Assembly: GCF_002197685.1 (NCBI RefSeq)
Contig: NZ_NBBI01000001.1
Span: forward strand, 1 to 64,000
Origin: Sphingomonas dokdonensis
GTDB lineage: Bacteria > Pseudomonadota > Alphaproteobacteria > Sphingomonadales > Sphingomonadaceae
Direction: 5' to 3'
DNA: 64,000 nt
Shown here: positions 63,645 through 64,000 of the stretch, piece by piece
Numbering within the stretch: the stretch's first letter is position 1
Layout: each line of letters begins with the position of its first letter
Program-made: the position numbers and the translations under genes
The notes under the pieces: model-generated
Told to the model about the DNA's origin: nothing
What the model saw: the letters and a program-made list of their open reading frames with translations, nothing else
The model's database searches: none

Positions 63645-64000
63645 GGATAGCACTCCCGCAGCATGGCTTTATTCGTCGGTTTTTTACCGACCGTTACTTT
63701 GAGGGTGCAGATAACTTTTTCGAGTTGGTACGAAGCGCCGCAACCGATCTTAGGGCGCACATGCCTTCAAGTGGTTGGGACTGGACTGACTTTCAAGAAC
63801 ATGCTCTTAAAGCTCAGCGAGCTACACTTCGGGACTCTTTATCACAAGTTGATGCAGAGGAGTTATTTGAGGGATTTTCAAAGCAATTGGAGGACCTTCA
63901 AGACGAAAATCGTCGGCTTAAAGAAGAAATAAATAGACAAGCTACTGTCGCGATCACCATCACTCAGCCTGATATATCAAATGTGGGTTTCCTTGGAAGT
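63638..64000 (+). CDS. Continuation in a second frame, runs off the window (partial)
   Basis: Open to the window end in the frame of codons 63662, 63665 and so on. It reads AIGIALPQHGFIRRFFTDRY, then 'FFELVRSAATDLRAHMPSSG', followed by a coiled-coil-like stretch (FSKQLEDLQDENRRLKEEIN). There is no plausible start codon in this frame near the beginning, consistent with its being the second half of the gene beginning at 62943. Low GC like that gene. Function unknown. Confidence 0.6.

Overview
The window reads as the chromosome of a sphingomonad-like alphaproteobacterium (Sphingomonas or a close relative). The basis is the high GC, the 23S-5S-tRNA-fMet order at the end of an rrn operon, and the many large TonB-dependent receptors (TBDTs) next to catabolic enzymes. 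The assignment comes from gene content and recall of the families, not from a database search.

Layout. (1) 1-507: 3' end of a 23S rRNA gene, a 5S rRNA gene and an initiator tRNA gene. (2) 508-22,099: a probable old genomic island. Its far end carries a 22-bp copy of the tRNA 3' end, and it contains degraded recombinase and IS3 debris. Its cargo is a serine hydrolase, a Baeyer-Villiger-type monooxygenase, a short-chain dehydrogenase (SDR), a tandem-TetR regulator, a TBDT and a GPH-type transporter. It also carries a TetR/SDR/DUF operon and a complete tripartite RND efflux operon. (3) 22.5-27.2 kb: an orphan GAF/4xPAS hybrid histidine kinase, then wreckage of a class II aldolase gene and an IS5-family element. 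(4) 27.2-35.5 kb: a sulfate-ester locus with an arylsulfatase, its own formylglycine-generating enzyme (FGE), an M28-like peptidase, an alpha/beta-hydrolase-fold protein lacking the nucleophile, a LysR regulator and a TBDT. (5) 35.5-38.4 kb: a broken glycosyltransferase and a four-gene regulatory/membrane operon headed by a membrane-anchored LuxR-type protein. (6) 39.0-53.0 kb: a peptide and D-amino-acid locus with a TBDT, a BNR/VPS10-like propeller protein, M14 and M20 peptidases, an Asp/Glu-type racemase, a D-cysteine desulfhydrase-like PLP enzyme and LysR. (7) 53.3-62.6 kb: an RND efflux operon that continues into a small TBDT with an apparent CTG start, a tail-overlapping sulfotransferase, and ilvD. 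(8) 62.9-64.0 kb: an AT-richer gene split by an apparent one-base slip in a G run, running off the window.

How the genes may work together. In the island, SDR plus Baeyer-Villiger monooxygenase plus esterase-like serine hydrolase could form an alcohol -> ketone -> ester/lactone -> acid route, with the TBDT and GPH transporter for uptake and two TetR domains for control. In region 4 the sulfatase and its maturase are divergent neighbours and the TBDT could import the sulfated substrate. In region 6 the TBDT, two peptidases, racemase and PLP lyase suggest uptake and breakdown of peptides containing unusual or D-residues. Specific substrates are not readable from the sequence.
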